This document shows, one piece after another, positions 1-12,111 of a stretch of 64,000 bases of DNA. The stretch lies in NCBI RefSeq assembly GCF_029168945.1, contig NC_083607.1, forward strand, positions 34,333,257 to 34,397,256. Reading direction: 5' to 3'. Position 1 is the stretch's first letter, and every line of letters starts with the position of its first letter. This DNA comes from Cannabis sativa. Taxonomy: Eukaryota; Streptophyta; Magnoliopsida; Rosales; Cannabaceae. The notes beneath the pieces were generated by a model. The model had not been told where the DNA came from, made no database searches, and was given only the letters and a program-made list of their open reading frames with translations. Made by a program: the position numbers and the translations under genes.

Positions 1-5
1 TAATC

Positions 6-1882
6 TGTTGGGTTTTATGCCCTAAATAAAACTCATTTCAATATAATCAGATTTACTTATTAATATAGATCAGAAATAACATTTAATGTTGCATGGTTCA
101 CATGATTATATGTACATAATGTATGAATTCGTCTGAAACCCTTTTCACATACTTGATCCTGTTTATTGTGCTGTCAACACATTGGAAAGTAAACATGACT
201 ATGTGAATAAAGTTTCCTAGATTTATCAGACACAGGGTTTTACTGATATGATAATCTACAACAAGAGTTTACTTGCATTTGGAGAAATGCTATGTTCTTT
301 CCAGAGCATTGGTTAAAGTAAAGCTCAGGTTGGATGCATGGAGTATGCATCGGAAGGGACCGATATTGAACTTTGACTTAGATTTATTAAACTTGCCGTA
401 ATATCTATTCAAGTCAATATCGCCTAGTTGATCATAGATCAAATGTTCTTAATCCTGTTATGATTAGGCTCAATCTTGAAAGGTTATTCGTGTTCTTTGA
501 TTTGTTAGTTAAGCCTACTTTTAGGTCAGGGTGATACGTACATTTTGGGAACACGGTAGTGCAATTGAGTGGGAGCGGTAGCATAAACATGGAATCTATA
601 GCTTCTATCTGGCGAATAGTAAGCAAAGGATGATCTCCTTCGAGCTTGACCAAACGAACATAAATGGTGGAGTACTCATTTCACATAAGCTGAAATATCA
701 TTTGTACGGGGTCAAGTGTTTTAAGGATAAAATACATAGTAGGGTGTTACGGTAATCTAATCCCTTTACAGTGTAGATCATTCCTATAGAGGATCATTGA
801 TCACATTAGGATTATAACAATGGATAACTGATGATGCGTCTATATGGTGGAACATATAGAGCATTCTATTATACTGAGAGTGCAATTCTAAGTTCTATGC
901 GTGGATTCAACGAAGAAATAATAAGTTAGTGAATTTTAGTGCTAAATTCTTGATCTACTTATTAGAAGCTCGGTTATATAGACCCATGGTCCCCGCACTA
1001 GTTGAGATAATATTTCTTGTAAGACTCATGTAATTGGTTTTGATTAATCAATTATAATTCTCAAATTAGACTATGTCTATTTGTGAATTTTTTCACTAAG
1101 TAAGGGCAAAATTGTAAAGAAAGAGTTTTAGGGGCATATTTGTTAATTATGATACTTTGTATGGTTCAATTAATAAATATGATAAATGACAATATTATTT
1201 AATAATTATTTATAGTTATTAAATAGTTAGAATTGGCATTTAAATGGTTGAATTTGAAAATTAGCGTTTTTGAGAAAATCAGATGCAGAATTGAGAAAAC
1301 TGCAAAATCCAAGTAAGGCCCATTACTGTACATGGCCGACCACTTGGTTTAAATTTTTAAACTGATATTTTCATAATTTTAATGCCAAATAATTCAAACC
1401 TAACCCTAGTGGAATGCTATAAATAGATAGTGAAGGCTTCAGAAAAATTACACTTAAATTTTCTACTTTTTCATTCAGAAAAAACTGAGCCTTCTCTCTC
1501 CCTATCTTTGGCCGAACCCACTCTCTCTCTCTTCCTCATTGAGATTTCGAAATTCTTAGTGTATGAGTAGTGCGCGCACACAGCAAGTGATACCTCAATC
1601 ATAGTGAGGAAGATCGTGAAGAAAGACTTTCAGCAAGAAGGAGTTTCAGCATCAAAGATTCAGAGAAAGAGATCCAGGTTCAGATATTGATAATGCTCGC
1701 TACGTAAAGGAATCATGGGCTAGATATCTGAACGGGAGGAGTCATTATATTCCGCTGCACCCAATGTAAGATTTCCTAAACTTTATATGTGTTTATTTCA
1801 TCGTTTTAGAAAGTTCATATTTAGGGTGTTAATCAACATACTTGAGAGTAGATCTAAGATCCTGGTAAAATAATTTCCAACA
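6..1882 (+). mobile_element. Copia-type LTR (family C1), 1.88 kb
   Basis: This long terminal repeat begins TGTTGGG and ends CCAACA. The same repeat recurs at 12112-13986, 42078-43935 and 59932-61806, and inverted and truncated at 25148-25945, which fixes both ends. A TATAAATA box lies at 1418-1425, about 460 bp before the LTR end, as expected for a pol II promoter that drives the element. It is followed by a degenerate tRNA-iMet-type primer site at about 1885-1902 (tggcctcacagcc, compared with the usual tggtatcagagcc). It is taken as the 5' LTR of the internal sequence that follows. Confidence 0.88.
1418..1425 (+). promoter_or_regulatory. TATA box in C1 LTR
   Basis: TATAAATA occurs in a short GC-poorer context. 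The equivalent TATAAATAG is kept in the other C1 LTRs (about 13541, 43520 and 61361), which supports it as the LTR promoter core. Confidence 0.55.
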
Positions 1883-3907
1883 ACTGGCCTCACAGCCATG
1901 GTAATTGATTTACTTGCAAGAAATTTGTTATTTAAAACGATTGTTTGTTTGTTTTTGGATGGTATCATGTTGTATTGAGTGTTATTTGATGATTGATTGG
2001 TGTTTGTGAATTTTCGTTAAAAATAATTGAATATCTGTTTCTGGAATTATTTTTATTGGATAGTATGGAAAAAATTAAGCAAGTTACTTTTTTACAGAAC
2101 TCAATTTCGATTTAATTTGAATTAGTTATGATTTTTTGAAGATTCGAAAAAAACGGAGTTGTGTTGAAATTTTCATGCGCGCGCGAAAACTGTCCGTACA
2201 GCTCGCATTTTTTTTCATTTTTCTTCGATTTTTCATGCTTTCTCATGGAATTAACTTCCGATTTTTTTGTGTAGTTATGTATTTATACTATTACTATTCC
2301 TAATTCAATTCTAATTATCATTATGAATTAATTTAATATTTTTTAAATTTAATTCATGATATTAGTGTAATTTGAATTTGAAAATAGTTAGTATCTATCT
2401 TTTTTGCTTAATAATCTATCTTATTTTTAAATTTGATTATATCTTATCTTATTTTTATATTTAAGGTCAGATTTTAAATATTTCAAATTAATTTTTTTTC
2501 AAATAATTTGACCTTATTTAAATTTAAAATAAGATAACTATAATCATGTAATTTTAAAAAGATGTAAGATATTTTGCTAACTTTTAAATTTGTTATTTTA
2601 TTTATCTAAATTACATTTAAAATCTGAAAAAGATATTTATTTATCTTTTTTTAATTTTTTATTTAATTTTTATTATAAAATAACATTTAAATTTTAAAAG
2701 TAGTTAGCAAATTTTGAAATGATATTTATGTTTGTTGAAACCTAATTTTTTAAAATTGTAGGTTTAATTTTAAATTAATTTTTTTTTAAAATTTTTGAAT
2801 TTAAATTTTCAAAAATAAATATTTATTTAATTAATTATTTCGAAATTAATTATTTAATTTAAAATTAAATAAATCCTACATCCAACTATCCAGCTAACCT
2901 TGTTGCAGGAGTTTGTGTTTATGTGTAAGTTTTCAAAGCCTATTATTGCTTGATTGCAAATAGCCATGGTTAACTTGTTGACAGATCCAATGATTTGATT
3001 TTAACTCATGGCTCCCTTGGTCAAGTTAATAATTTGTAACAGGTATATTTACAATCTTCTTTCATCTGTGTATGACCTAGCAACATGATAGGACCCATCC
3101 AAAGTGTGCCTGTATGAGCCTATGTGTTTAATTTTATTATAGATGCATATAGGTTGCTGTTGCTAAATAAAATGTCATAGTTCTTGATAGATTTTATTTA
3201 GGCACATTTACTTTTTGGGCTTAGTCAATTAATAACAGTTGTTCACTTTAAGGTTAAATTCCTCTCTTTTGGGCCTTGTGTGAGAGTTGGGAGCCATAGT
3301 AGTGGGTACGACATACTGAACCCAGCACCCCCTCACATGAACCACCCCAATTGTGAAGGCCCATTTGCCTGATTTGAATAACTGTACTATGTTAATGACA
3401 CTAGTTTAACCTAATAATATTGATTAGCAACATAATTAATTTCATTTATTTTGAAATTAGTTTAAGAAAACCATAGTTTAAAGAATTTTATATTCTAAGC
3501 TAAACTATATGTATTTTCTTGTATTTAATTAAATATAGAATTACAACCATCTAGATTCTTTCTGAAGCTTAATTTAAATTTTTCATTAAATATTCCTATA
3601 TTTAAGTTGATATGTAGTTATCTACAACTAACCAACTTAAATCTGAATATCTTTTGGATTTAAAATTTTAAAATTAAGTTGAGGAATTTTAGGCATTTGT
3701 TATTAAGATTCTTTAGATATTTTTTAAGTTAATATCTTATCGAATATTAACTTAAAATAGAATATTTTTAAATTAAGTGGTTACAACTTAATTTTTGATA
3801 TTTAATTAAATTTAAATTTGAAAATATTTAAGTTCTAGATTTTTTCTAATACAACTTAAATTAGATATTTTTTCAAATTTTGGGGAAAAGATACTTAGTC
3901 AAATAAG

Positions 3908-4021
3908 ATATTTTCTAGATAGTTATTTCTAAACTACTTATTATTTCTAATATTAAATAGGAAAATATTTTCTAGATAGTTATTTCTAAACTACTTATTA
4001 TTTCTAATATTAAATAGGAAA
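3908..4021 (+). repeat. 57-bp tandem duplication in C1 leader
   Basis: Two near-identical 57-bp units start at 3908 and 3965 (each begins atattttctagatag). The paralogous leader at about 40575-40640 has a single unit, so the duplication arose in this copy. Confidence 0.9.
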
Positions 4022-5503
4022 ATATTATTCATTGTGAAATTAATTATTTAAATAAGCCTTCTCTACACTTAATTATTTATTTCTTGAATTTAATACATTT
4101 AATTAATTTGAAAATTAAATATCTAAGTTGATTTTCATCATGATACTTAAATATTTCTTTTTCATGACACTTAATTAAATAGAAAATTATTTTAGTTGAA
4201 ATTTATTTTTTCAACTAAATTTAAATAATTTTCAAAATATATTTTTCTTTATTTTATTAATCAAATTTTGAAATTGCATTTCTTAAATGGTGGAATTTTG
4301 AATTTTAATTTTGGACCAACTTAAATCAAGAATTTTTTCATTTAATGATTAATTAAAATAAATGAAGTAAAATATATTTTTTCTTTATTTTATTAATCAA
4401 TTTTTGAAATTGCATTTCATAATGGAAGATGATTTTGAATTTATCTTGAAAAATAGATTAAGTTGTAAATTAATTATTTATTTTAATTAATTCTTGGATC
4501 AATTTAAACCAATGACTTTTTCATTTATTGATTAATTTAAAATAAATTGAATTAAAGTATATTATTAGAAATTGAATTAATTAGTCAAAGGAAAATCTAG
4601 ATAGATGATATTTTTGCTTGAAGTATTTTTCTAGTGTATTTAATTAAATAGAAAATTAATATTTAAGTTGATTTTCATCATCATACTTAAATATTTGAAA
4701 TTTTTCTTATAAATTTAATTAAATAGGAAAATTATATTTTTTGTTGTAAATTAATTTTATTAATTAATTTTGGGCCAACATTAAATTAGAATAATTTTTT
4801 CAGGGTTAATTTTTTATTTTAACATGCATTTTTGAAAATTGTATCCTTGAATACTTTAATTTTTCGAAATGCAGTATATATTTATAGAAAATTAAATTTG
4901 AGTTGTAAATTAATTTAAATTAATTTTGTAACAACTTAAATTGAATATTTTTCTAAATATTTATTGGAAATTATTACTAAGATGGAAATAATTCATGTTA
5001 TTTTCATATCCATCTAAGTAAGATTTATAAATATTAAATTAAAATTTATATTTAGAATTTTTCATTCTAAATTGGAAATTTTAATTAATAAATACATATA
5101 TTTTAAAATAAATAGATTAAATAAAGAGAATCAAAGAAAATACAACTCTCTTTAAATAATGAGTTTTATTATTAAGATATTCGATCTCCATTGTGGGTTT
5201 TACACCGCGTTTGTTTTAGTGAGTAATCCTCCCTAATGGAGGAACGTTCATTAGCAATTTCGCACCGTTTAATCTCCAAAGATAAGTAGTTTGTAAGTGT
5301 TTTATATGGTATGGATCACCCTAATTGTGGCAACCATATTTGACTTGCAAATTGTGAAACAATGGTCGAAGCTCATAAGATAGAATTGCCTTGACTCTCG
5401 CCTAAACGGGACAACGCTGAATTCCAATCTTGATCGAATAAAAGGTTGCTAGAATGTTTAACATTTTAGATGAGCTGACAACTCTATTCAATGGATGGTA
5501 GCT

Positions 5504-5508
5504 TTGAC
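5504..5508. repeat. Target-site duplication TTGAC, left of G1
   Basis: TTGAC immediately precedes the TG of the gypsy LTR at 5509 and is matched by TTGAC at 37509-37513. The flanks on the two sides join to give the uninterrupted paralogous sequence at 41824-41870 (ggtagctttgac followed by tctcgcctaaac). Confidence 0.9.
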
Positions 5509-6619
5509 TGTAAAGACCGCTTAGTTTAATTTGGAAATTAGCAGTTAATCATGTTTAATTATGAAAATTATTTATAGCTATTTAAATAATTATTTATACT
5601 GTTATTATTGAATTCTGAGATGCATTTTATTTCATTTAGTAGTTTTAATAATTTTACATTTCCGGTGCTCGGTAACATGGAACTCGGTGTTTGGCTCAGT
5701 AAAATCACAACTTAGTATGTTAGTAGATTGGGACAGTTTATTAGACATTGGGAATGTCGGGAATGGCCGGGAATTTAGAATTTCCCAAAATACCCCTTTA
5801 GTGTTATTTATGTGAATTTAGTGTGAAGGGGCAAAATGGTCATTTTGCGCCATTATTGCTTGTCCTTTTGTGGATTTTAAATGTGGAAAATAAGGGTTTA
5901 TTTTGTTAAGTGTTGGCTGAAATATAAGGTTGATAAGTTGCATTTACTTCATTTATTCAAAATTTCAAAAGTTAGAAAAATTGGAAAATTCAAAGGCTCT
6001 CTTTCTTTCTCTCCTTTTCGGTTTTGAGAAGCTGGGTTTGGGAGGGATTTCTGTTGGATTTCAAGCTGATTTTAGCATAGGTTTTGACCTCAAGTTGTTG
6101 GTAAGATCCTTGTAGCTCTCCCTTTTAGTTTCTTGTTGAATTTTGATGAAATGTTGATGTTTGCATGCTTAGTTTAAGTTGATGTTGTTGCTGTGATTTT
6201 GTAGTTGTTTGCAGAGGTTTAAGCATGACTAATTGATGATATTAAGCTACTTGTGATGCATGATTGTTAGGATGTTAGAGTTGTGGAATTTTTAGTGTAA
6301 AAGTTTAAGTTTTTCAAAGAGAAAATTGGAATTTTAGTGGCTGTAGTTGTTGCATGAGTTAGGGTTTGATTTCTGCAGTTTTTAAATGCTTGAATATGTG
6401 ATTTTAGTCAAGGTTTAATGCATGATATGTTGTTTAGTCAAGTTTTGATTGTTAGAACTCAATCTTTGACCTTTAATGGTGAAATGAGTTTCTGTGTGTG
6501 AAGCTCGGTTTTGTTGCTTTAGAATTGTTCTAGGGGATATATAGAACAGGTCTGGAAGGTCTTGCGTGATTTGGATTGGATTTGAAAGAGTTATGAATTT
6601 TTGAGTTCTGCCTGCGAGG

Positions 6620-6711
6620 AACCGGAATTCCGGTTGTGCATCCGGAATTCCGGATGGGCTTTGAAAATTTCCAGAACCGGAATTCTAGTTGGACGACCGG
6701 TCTGCCGGTTG
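6620..6711. repeat. CCGGAATTCCGG palindrome cluster in gypsy LTR
   Basis: Perfect palindromes lie at about 6621-6634 and 6641-6654, followed by variants aaccggaattctagtt and gaccggtctgccggtt. The cluster also occurs at about 9106-9156, 31391-31480 and 56888-56979. Subfamily III LTRs carry AACCGGTT hairpins at the same relative place. Confidence 0.85.
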
Positions 6712-7039
6712 GGTGATTTTCAGAAACCCTAGTTCTCCTCGTTTTTATGTTATTTGGGGTATTGCCATGCTTTTTGTCGATAGGTAAACTTTTAGCTCCT
6801 AGTTTAAGTCCCCGGGAAGTGATTTAGCGTATCACTTATAGTGTTGTGATTTTTATGGTTTAGGAGCCTGTAACCCGCCGCGCAGTTAGTTCCAGTCGGT
6901 TGACCGACACACTCTAATTTTGAATTGAGGTAAGATTAGTATAACAGTATGCATATATAGATTACATGTTTAGCGTGCATGTTAGGAAGCCTGTTAGATT
7001 ACATTAGATATGTATGTTGGCTTCGAACCATCCGACTGT

Positions 7040-7345
7040 GTCACATAGGTACAGGCTAGAGTATGACTAGCAGCTGGAGTATGACCAGTTTGACCGAGTA
7101 TAGGCTGACACTGTATCACATCGGCACAGGCTAGAGTATGACTAGTAGCTGGAGTATGACCAGTGTGCCGAGTATAGGCTGATACTTAGGTTGGTGGTTC
7201 CGTACTATTTGACGTATCACATCGGTACAGGCTAGAGTATGACTAGCAGCTGGAGTATGACCAGTTCGACCGAGTATAGGCTGATACTGTAACACATCGG
7301 TACAGGCTAGAGTATGACTAGCAGCTGGAGTATGACCAGTTCGAC
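7040..7345 (+). repeat. Minisatellite inside gypsy LTR, roughly 75-bp units
   Basis: About four units are built on ggctagagtatgactagcag, ctggagtatgaccagttcg and accgagtataggctgatac. Similar arrays lie at about 9490-9810, 31810-32089 and 57310-57630, and a shorter diverged form lies in G2's LTRs (about 46960-47110 and 54170-54310). The unit number and sequence differ between otherwise near-identical LTRs. Confidence 0.85.
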
Positions 7346-7867
7346 CGAGTATAGGTTGTTACTTGTCAATAGTATCGTCCCTATGAACGTTCAGGACTCA
7401 GTATCGTGTTGGACACGGCAGTTAGGGTTATGGTCAGGGGTATGGGCGTCTGATCATGACTCGGGATTTATGTATGATTATTATTATGCTTTTCTTACTT
7501 AGTCTGTCGACTCACAGTTCTATGTTTATGTGTAGGTAAGGGCAAGGCTAAGGCTGATGGACCGTGAACGAGCCGGTGAAGATTGTACATGTCGGGGCGG
7601 TTAGGCCTGGAGCGTACGATCCTCGGGACAGCAAGGCTATTTTTTTGTAATTAGTCGCTAGGCGACAAGTATTTTGTATAGACAGTAAACTTTTGTAAAT
7701 GGTTTTGTAATCGGGATCCCGAGTATTTTGTATAAATATTTTCTAAGTTTAATAAAAAAGCAAAAATTTTAATTAATCACGTTTTCCATAAACCTCGTTG
7801 ATTAGCAACGAGCTGAACAGTATGTTTAAAAATCACGTAATACGCCTATGCTAGTTAGGATGTTACA

Positions 7868-8138
7868 ATTTGGTATCAGAGCCGCCAGGTTGTCTTCCGA
7901 AGATTGTCACGACATGTACAATCATCATCAACAGTTAGCTCGTTCTACGGTTCAGTAAGCTTTTATTGCTTTAGTAATTTATTTATTTATTATGAAATAA
8001 GAAAAGCCTGATAGGAAGCATGTTAGTAGCCTGATAGTAGAATAGGCGCATGTTTCGCTTTTAATTTCCAAATTAAGCGGCATTAGTAAGCTCTCCTTGA
8101 ACATGACCTGATATGCCAACTCTTGGTTTCGCAGGCAG
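7868..8138 (+). mobile_element. G1 primer-binding site and 5' leader
   Basis: TGGTATCAGAGCC (7871-7883) complements the 3' end of initiator tRNA-Met, the usual primer of this group. The following sequence to tcgcaggcagtt matches G2's leader (47653-47934), which runs into the gag ATG at 47935. Here the leader stops a few bases short of the gag start and joins the interior of another LTR at ttccggtgccc. Confidence 0.88.
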
Positions 8139-10318
8139 TTCCGGTGCCCGGTAACATGGAACTCGGTGTTTGGCTCAGTAAAATCACAACTTAGTATGTT
8201 AGTATTGTGGGACGGTTTATTAGACATTGGGAATTTCGGGAATGGCCGGGAATTTAGAAATTTCCAAAATACCCCTTTAGTGCTCTTTATGTTATTTTAG
8301 TGTGGAGGGGCAAAATGGTCTTTTTGCCCTGATGATATTTTGTCCTTTAGTGGACTTTGTAATTGGAATTATGTGTTGTATTGTTATTTGTTGGCTGAAG
8401 TAAAAAAGGGTTATGTGGCATTTAATTTCATTTTTTTTTTCAAACTTAGAAAACATTTAGAAAATTGAAAAGAAAAGCAAAATGCAATTTTCTCTCTCTC
8501 TCTCTATTAGGCCCTCTTGGAGCAGCAAGAAGCTGGCCATTTTCTTGGTGATTCAAGCTCTTTTTAGCAAATTTTTAGTGATCTCAAGTTGTTGGTATGT
8601 TTCCTTTAGCTTTCCTTTAAGTTTTATGTAAATTTGAGAAAGTTTGATAGGTTGCATGCTTAGTTTTGAGTGGATTCTTGCTGCTGTATGTTGTTGTTGA
8701 TTTCTGTGGTTGAGCATGATTTTAGAATGTTGATTCAAGCATGATTGGGTTGATGATTAGTTGGTTTTATCAATATATGGAATTTTAACTCAAAACTATT
8801 GTTTTTAAAGAAATATGTTGAATCTGTTGCTCGCTTCGTAGTTGTTTACTGCTAATTTCAGAGGTTTAATTATGCATGATTAAGTAGATTTGGGCTGAAT
8901 TGAATGCATGTTAGTGGTGTTTGATCAAGTTTGAGTTTAGAACTCAAAGCTTGATGCTTTAATGGTGGTTTTGGTTTGGTTGCATGAATCTTGGTTTTTA
9001 TGCTTTAGAATTGTTCCTTAGGGTCTAAATAGCAGGTCTGGAAGTTTTGGTATTGTTTGGTTTGGATTTGAGCTATGTGTGAATTTTTGAAAAATTCCTG
9101 CGAGGAACCGGAATTCCGGTTGTGCATCCGGAATTCCGGTTGTAGAACCGGTCTACCGGTTGGGGAATTTTTAGGAACCCTAGATTTCCTCGTTTTTATG
9201 TTATTTGGGGTATTGCCATGCTTTTTATCGATAGGGAAACTTTTAGTTCCTAGTTTAAGTCCCCGGGAAGTGATTTAGCGTATCACTTATAGTGTTGTGA
9301 TTGTTATGGTTTAGGAGCCTGTAATCCGCCGCGCAGTTCGTTCCAGTCAGGTTGACCGGCACACCTGAATTCAGAATTGAGGTAAGATTAGTATAACAGT
9401 ATGCATATATAGATTACATGTTTAGCGTGCATGTAGGAAGCCTGTTAGATTACATTAGATATGTATGTTGGCTTCGAACCATCTGACTGTGTCACATCGG
9501 TACAGGCTAGAGTATGACTAGCAGCTGGAGTATGACCAGTTTGACCGAGTATAGGCTGACACTGTATCACATCGGCACAGGCTAGAGTATGACTAGCAGC
9601 TGGAGTATGACTAGTGTGTCGAGTATAGGCTTATACTTAGGTTGGTGGTTCCGTACTATTTGACGTATCACATCGGTACAGGCTAGAGTATGACTAGCAG
9701 CTGAAGTATGACCAGTTCGACCGAGTATAGGCTGATACTGTAACACATCGGTACAGGCTAGAGTATGACTAGCAGCTGGAGTATGACCAGTTCGACCGAG
9801 TATAGGCTGTTACTTGTCAAGAGTACCGTCCCTATGAACGTTCAGGACTCAGTATCGTGTTGGACACGGCAGCTAGGGTTATGGTCAGGGGTATGGTCGT
9901 CTGATCATGACTCGGGATTTATGTATGATTATTATTATGCTTTTCTTACTGAGTCTGTCGACTCACAGTGCTATGTTCATGTGTAGGTAAGGGCAAGATC
10001 AAAGCTGTGGAACCGTGAGGACGAGCCTATGTATATCGTACATGTCGGGGCGGTTAGGCCTGGAGCGTACGATCATCGGGACAGTGAGGCTATATTTGTA
10101 ATTAGTCGCTGGGCGACAAGTATTTTGTATAGACAGTAAACTTTTGTAAATGGTTTTGTAATCGGGATCCCGAGTATTTTGTATAAATATTTTATAAGTT
10201 TAATTAAAAAGCAAAAATTTTAATTAATATCGTTTTCCATAAACCTCGTTGATTAGCAACGAGGTGCACAGTACGTTTAAAAATCACGTAATACGCCTAT
10301 GCTAGTTAGGGTGTTACA
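8139..10318 (+). mobile_element. Truncated gypsy LTR, subfamily II
   Basis: This LTR lacks its first 151 bp: it begins at ttccggtgcccgg, which is LTR position 152 in 5509-7867, and ends normally at GGTGTTACA. The middle third (about 8380-9080) differs clearly from subfamily I, so it is not G1's own LTR. It carries a CT microsatellite at about 8491-8506. The right flank (gtttttgttgtattc) is C1 internal sequence. The same truncated form recurs at 55908-58138. Confidence 0.85.
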
Positions 10319-12111
10319 GTTTTTGTTGTATTCTTAAAACGATCACTCTAGATTTTACCTTAAGCAAAAGAAATTTGAAATGTTTGAAAAATTTCATGAA
10401 TTTCTAGCAAGTTGAAAAACCATTAAGGTAAGTGGTTAAAGATCTTGCGAACTGATAGGGGTGGAGAAATATTTAGTAGATATGCAGTTCAAAGATCATT
10501 AAATTGATTTTTGAATTATATCCAAACTTACCTCCCCAGAAATTCGATTTGCATATTGATGATTAGTTACTAGTCGTTGCCTAAATCCTTCTATAGTAAT
10601 ACAATTTTAGAATGATGCAATGGTTGTATACTTAATGTAAATCATTACTAGATTCATGGATGACCTAATCGAAATCTTAAGAAAAGCTAGAACTGTTAAC
10701 CATGGTTTGCATGTTTGTTAGCTATTCTAAGTGATTAGGGATGGACAATCCCATAGTCATTAGATAAGAAAGTGTTTGTTTAAACAAATACTAATTTTCT
10801 AAGAAAATGACTAAGTCTGAAAATAAAGTAGCAAATAAAGGAGATATTTTTTCTTGATTCTAAAAGTGTTCTACCATATTATTCTACATATGATGATCCC
10901 ACTGCCTCTGTTGTCTTGACACAACCGAAGAGGTCAATACCATTTATGTTTTCTTAGACATAATTCACGGTACCTTGTCGTAGTGGGAGGGTTTCTAGGA
11001 ACTCACCTTCTTATGACTTGGAAGACACTAGTGATTAAAATCCATTGTGAGTTTAAACAAGTGATGGATTGTCAAAAATAAGAAACTAAGAAGAAAGCCA
11101 AGAGAACTATGATTAAAACCATTCATGTGGAATAACCTAAAGTTTTCTATTACAAGGACATGAAAGAAAATTTTTGTTTATAAGTCTATTCAATGGACAT
11201 AACAAAACTTCTCGTTCCTAGTATTATATGTTTGAGTTTATCTAAACCTATGGCTCCTGGTATACCTGGTTAATTACTTATTCTAGTGCAAGGAGCTTAC
11301 TTCGGTAAGATGATGAAGCATTTTTTTTAATGGCAATCTATAGAAGCTTCTCAACTTCTAGGCATAGATTTTATTTATCTAAGGAAAAGTCTCAACTATT
11401 CCAGAAAAGATAAAACCATGAAAGAATTTCTTAAATCAACAGTGAGAGGTGTCAGATATGCTTTAGTATGCCTTAGACCAGACACCTACTATTGAGTGGG
11501 AGTAATGAGTAGGTATCAGATTTATCAAGGAGAGGAACATTGGAAGACAATCAAGTAAATCTTAAGACTAAGAAGAGGAACTATATGTTGGTCGATAAGG
11601 GTGTGTTTAAAACTCTTAGACTACACCACATGAGATTTCGAAACTTGCCTTTGTGCTAGAAAGTCTGCTGATAAGATGGTAATTACTCTAGAGGTGGAGT
11701 AGTGATTTTGGAGAAATGTAAAAAACCTATTTGAAGTCTCTAGGTCTACCAGAGAGAAACTGAATGTTAAAGATGCAGGATATGTACTTATTCAGTCTAA
11801 GGAAAGTTCTATACATTTGTTGCACCGTTCCAACTTGTCTTAACTACTAGTGTTATTTCCTGATTAACCAAAAAGTAGTTGCCAAAAGTATAGAGTCTTG
11901 TATCCCAAGAGAGTAGACATATAGAGAGGAATTTCACAATATCAAGGATTTTGTGATTAAGGAAGAGTAACGGTGGAGAAAAGGTTGTGTTTAATTCAAC
12001 ATGTCAGATCCTATTACGAGTAGTATACTACTACTACACTTGATTTGTATATCAAGCTGTTGAGATTATTTGAAATGCATATTTTGTTTTATATTAGTGC
12101 AAGTGGGAGTT
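10319..12111 (+). pseudogene. Decayed Ty1/copia pol remnant (C1), 3' half
   Basis: No open frame remains, but broken translation gives copia landmarks in order. Near 11440-11600 a stretch reads like the segment leading into RNase H (RYALVCLRPDT, SRYQI, EEHW.. ILRL). Near 11930-12000 a stretch reads like the end of pol (FHNIKDFVIKEE, then a SDPIT-like end). A purine-rich tract (aagtgggagtt) abuts the LTR at 12112. The section 10319-11260 aligns with 38577-39490 and the whole with 58139-59931. It is a dead fragment. Confidence 0.75.

Larger units (their letters stand above)
1883..5508 (+). mobile_element. C1 element 5' internal region, non-coding, AT-rich
   Basis: This is about 3.6 kb of very AT-rich sequence with no usable reading frame. 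From about 2880 on it aligns along its length with 39527-41828, where the same sequence runs into a gag ATG at 42024. It is therefore the long untranslated leader of a copia-type element. A gypsy element (G1) cuts it at 5508, and the sequence resumes at 37509 (tctcgcctaaac...). It includes a local 57-bp tandem duplication. I see no host gene here. Confidence 0.8.
5509..7867 (+). mobile_element. G1 5' LTR, gypsy subfamily I, 2.36 kb
   Basis: It runs from TGTAAAGACC to GATGTTACA. It matches 30279-37508 closely, apart from the insertion there, and is followed directly by TGGTATCAGAGCC. It contains a cluster of CCGGAATTCCGG palindromes (about 6620-6711) and an internal minisatellite (about 7040-7345). 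The 3' end from 7724 is also the left edge of the large tandem duplication seen again at 55493. Confidence 0.9.

Noticed and set aside
8139..10318. Solo LTR of an independent insertion
   Set aside because: It lacks its first 151 bp and has no target duplication. Its left side is joined to another element's leader.
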